Shown piece by piece: positions 6,423 through 6,700 of a DNA stretch of 6,700 nt. Within the stretch, counting starts at the first letter, position 1. Each line of letters opens with the position of its first letter. This DNA is from Lentisphaera sp. (GTDB lineage: Bacteria; Verrucomicrobiota; Lentisphaeria; Victivallales; GWF2-50-93): NCBI GenBank assembly GCA_020721745.1, contig DYMC01000003.1, positions 9,300-15,999 on the forward strand, read 5' to 3'. The notes beneath the pieces are model-generated. The model had not been told where the DNA came from. It did not search any database and was given only the letters and a program-made list of their open reading frames with translations. A program made the position numbers and the translations under genes.

Positions 6423-6700
6423 ATGATAAACAGTAGTTTGCTTAAGGCGGCCAGGGCCGCTTTGATGGAGAAGAGAGCTTACGTGCCAATGACTCCTGAG
6501 GCTATGGCTGCCGCCCAGCAGGCTCCCCCGATGGACCCTGCCATGCTGCAAGGTACGCCGCCGCCTCTGTCTCCGATGGACCCTGCCATGATGCAAGGTA
6601 CGCCGCCTCTGTCTCCGATGGACCCTGCCATGATGCAGGGTACGCCGCCGCCTCTGTCTCCGATGGACCCTGCCATGATGCAGGGTACGCCGCCTCCTGT
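6423..6700 (+). CDS. Met/Pro-rich tandem-repeat protein, function unknown (cut by window end)
   Basis: The first 92 residues are visible. An amphipathic, basic N-terminus (MINSSLLKAARAALMEKRAY) is followed by an Ala/Gln linker and then, from about residue 36, tandem copies of PMDPAM(M/L)QGTPP(P)LS. No domain is recognisable. The composition predicts a flexible, extended or polyproline-like arm rather than a globular enzyme. Phage structural or tail-associated proteins often carry such arms, but that role is a guess. The start is supported by an AGGA site six bases upstream. It follows the polymerase gene by 59 bases and may have its own promoter. The minus-strand frame over the same repeats is a by-product of the repetition. 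Confidence 0.75.
   Translation, partial: MINSSLLKAARAALMEKRAYVPMTPEAMAAAQQAPPMDPAMLQGTPPPLSPMDPAMMQGTPPLSPMDPAMMQGTPPPLSPMDPAMMQGTPPP
6528..6700 (+). repeat. In-frame tandem repeat, units of 45, 42, 45 and at least 41 bases
   Basis: Units start at 6528, 6573, 6615 and 6660, each opening with CCGATGGACCCTGCCATG. They are almost identical at DNA level. The differences are CTG to ATG (unit 1 versus the rest), CAA to CAG (units 1-2 versus 3-4), presence or absence of one proline codon, and CCTGT in place of the CTGTCT ending in unit 4. All length changes are multiples of three, so the frame is kept. The array continues past the window or ends at its edge. Confidence 0.9.

Noticed and set aside
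6479..6676. Minus-strand repeat protein (MAGSIGDRGG units)
   Set aside because: It is the antisense reading of the tandem repeat; the plus-strand frame has the ribosome binding site and a non-repetitive N-terminus.
6528..6700. CRISPR-like array
   Set aside because: There are no variable spacers between units; the repeats are directly abutting, in frame and coding.

Overview
This window looks like part of a tailed-phage (probably large-phage) or prophage genome from a moderately GC-rich bacterial lineage. Three plus-strand genes are packed head to tail, with Shine-Dalgarno starts and little intergenic DNA. There are no RNA genes, CRISPR arrays or insertion sequences. The phage assignment is inferred from the divergent, stripped-down RNA polymerase, the absence of cellular rpo-operon neighbours (rplJL, rpsL) and the unfamiliar small genes on each side.

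Layout: (1) 6-497, a small single-pass membrane protein of unknown function, possibly starting upstream of the window. (2) 502-6363, a 1953-codon gene that dominates the window. It encodes a multisubunit-type RNA polymerase in which a nearly complete beta subunit (about residues 1-1003) is fused to only the N-terminal part of beta' (about 1008-1381 plus 1869-1953). The beta' part ends just after the catalytic double-psi beta-barrel, so the bridge helix, trigger loop and the rest of beta' must be encoded elsewhere. (3) 6423 to the window end, a protein with a short helical N-terminus followed by near-identical tandem Met/Pro-rich 14-15-residue repeats.

A 487-residue LAGLIDADG intein (1382-1868) interrupts the polymerase gene inside the Mg2+-binding catalytic loop NADFDGD. 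Its DNA is markedly more AT-rich than its surroundings, especially the first 100 bases, which points to horizontal acquisition.

The most unusual point is the junction. A canonical arrangement would read ...DFDGD|Cys...Asn|TMNYHVP. Here it reads ...DFDGN|Cys...Asp|TMNYHVP: the Asp and Asn are exchanged. Splicing at the Cys and Thr would give a polymerase whose third metal-binding Asp is Asn. Only a chemically unprecedented one-residue register shift would restore DFDGD. Both LAGLIDADG motifs also lack the usual catalytic acid, so the homing endonuclease looks dead.

The membrane-protein stop codon lies within the Shine-Dalgarno sequence of the polymerase gene, so these two are probably translationally coupled. 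The repeat-protein gene has its own AT-rich promoter-like stretch and may be transcribed separately.
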